From JBMZCV01 sp049613665 (GTDB taxonomy: Bacteria; Bacteroidota; Bacteroidia; Chitinophagales; UBA2359), in assembly GCA_049613665.1 (NCBI GenBank), contig JBMZCV010000052.1, positions 1-29,378 on the forward strand: a DNA stretch of 29,378 bases, given 5' to 3'. A program made the position numbers and the translations under genes. The stretch's first letter is position 1. Each line of letters starts with the position of its first letter. Below, one piece after another: positions 29,372-29,378 of the stretch. Below the pieces are notes generated by a model. It searched no databases. It was given only the letters and a program-made list of their open reading frames with translations, and was not told where the DNA came from.

Positions 29372-29378
29372 GTATGTA

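Overview
The window looks like a chromosomal segment of a low-GC Bacteroidota (Cytophagales/Saprospiria-like; the exact order cannot be fixed from sequence alone). Evidence: a lipase with a type IX secretion (T9SS) C-terminal sorting domain and a SprB-type repeat; surface proteins with pre-peptidase, CUB-like and SdrD_B-like modules; lipoproteins with acidic residues after the lipid-modified cysteine; TAnnTTTG-type -7 promoter boxes; hardly any Shine-Dalgarno sites; and the order rpsF-rpsR-rplI. No phage, plasmid, CRISPR, tRNA or rRNA genes and no transposase gene were seen.

Layout. 383-7600 (+): a DUF3298-type secreted protein, a T9SS-exported alpha/beta hydrolase, a small helical secreted protein and a 1116-residue modular surface protein. 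8155-9674: a membrane-anchored alpha/beta hydrolase, convergent and overlapping by a few bases with an orphan OmpR-family response regulator (-). 10409-13323 (+): an unrecognised protein built from ~14-residue repeats, a surface lipoprotein and a LapA-domain membrane protein. 13826-18043 (+): an envelope protein, then an OmpA-family gene split into two frames at an A11 tract. 18226-18852 (-): a TetR-like regulator. 19380-20693 (+): a polytopic membrane protein. 21007-23322 (-): an Ala/Glu/Thr-rich single-span protein, a TonB with an acidic linker, and a VanZ-like protein. 23796-27452 (+): a small lipoprotein, a papain-like peptidase lipoprotein and an MFS-like transporter. 28169-29305 (+): rpsF-rpsR-rplI.

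Most genes concern the cell envelope: surface hydrolases and adhesins, OM barrels and peptidoglycan anchors, TonB energy transduction, polysaccharide or membrane functions. Apart from the ribosomal operon and the vanZ-tonB pair they look like single transcription units, several closed by strong hairpin terminators.

The most unusual content is non-coding. The long intergenic gaps carry at least four kinds of palindromic repeat: family A (GCTAAC/GTTAGC hairpin plus TAGTGCTTGGCACTTA end, about ten loci), family B (GAGGCTGTTTA-ended MITE-like elements), a 153-bp fold-back in the rpsF leader (C), and a 217-bp multi-hairpin element with 14-bp perfect terminal repeats (D). Several touch start or stop codons. 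The second main point is the OmpA gene: an A AAA AAG slippery heptamer with an upstream AGGAGG joins two coding frames into a predicted ~940-residue protein.
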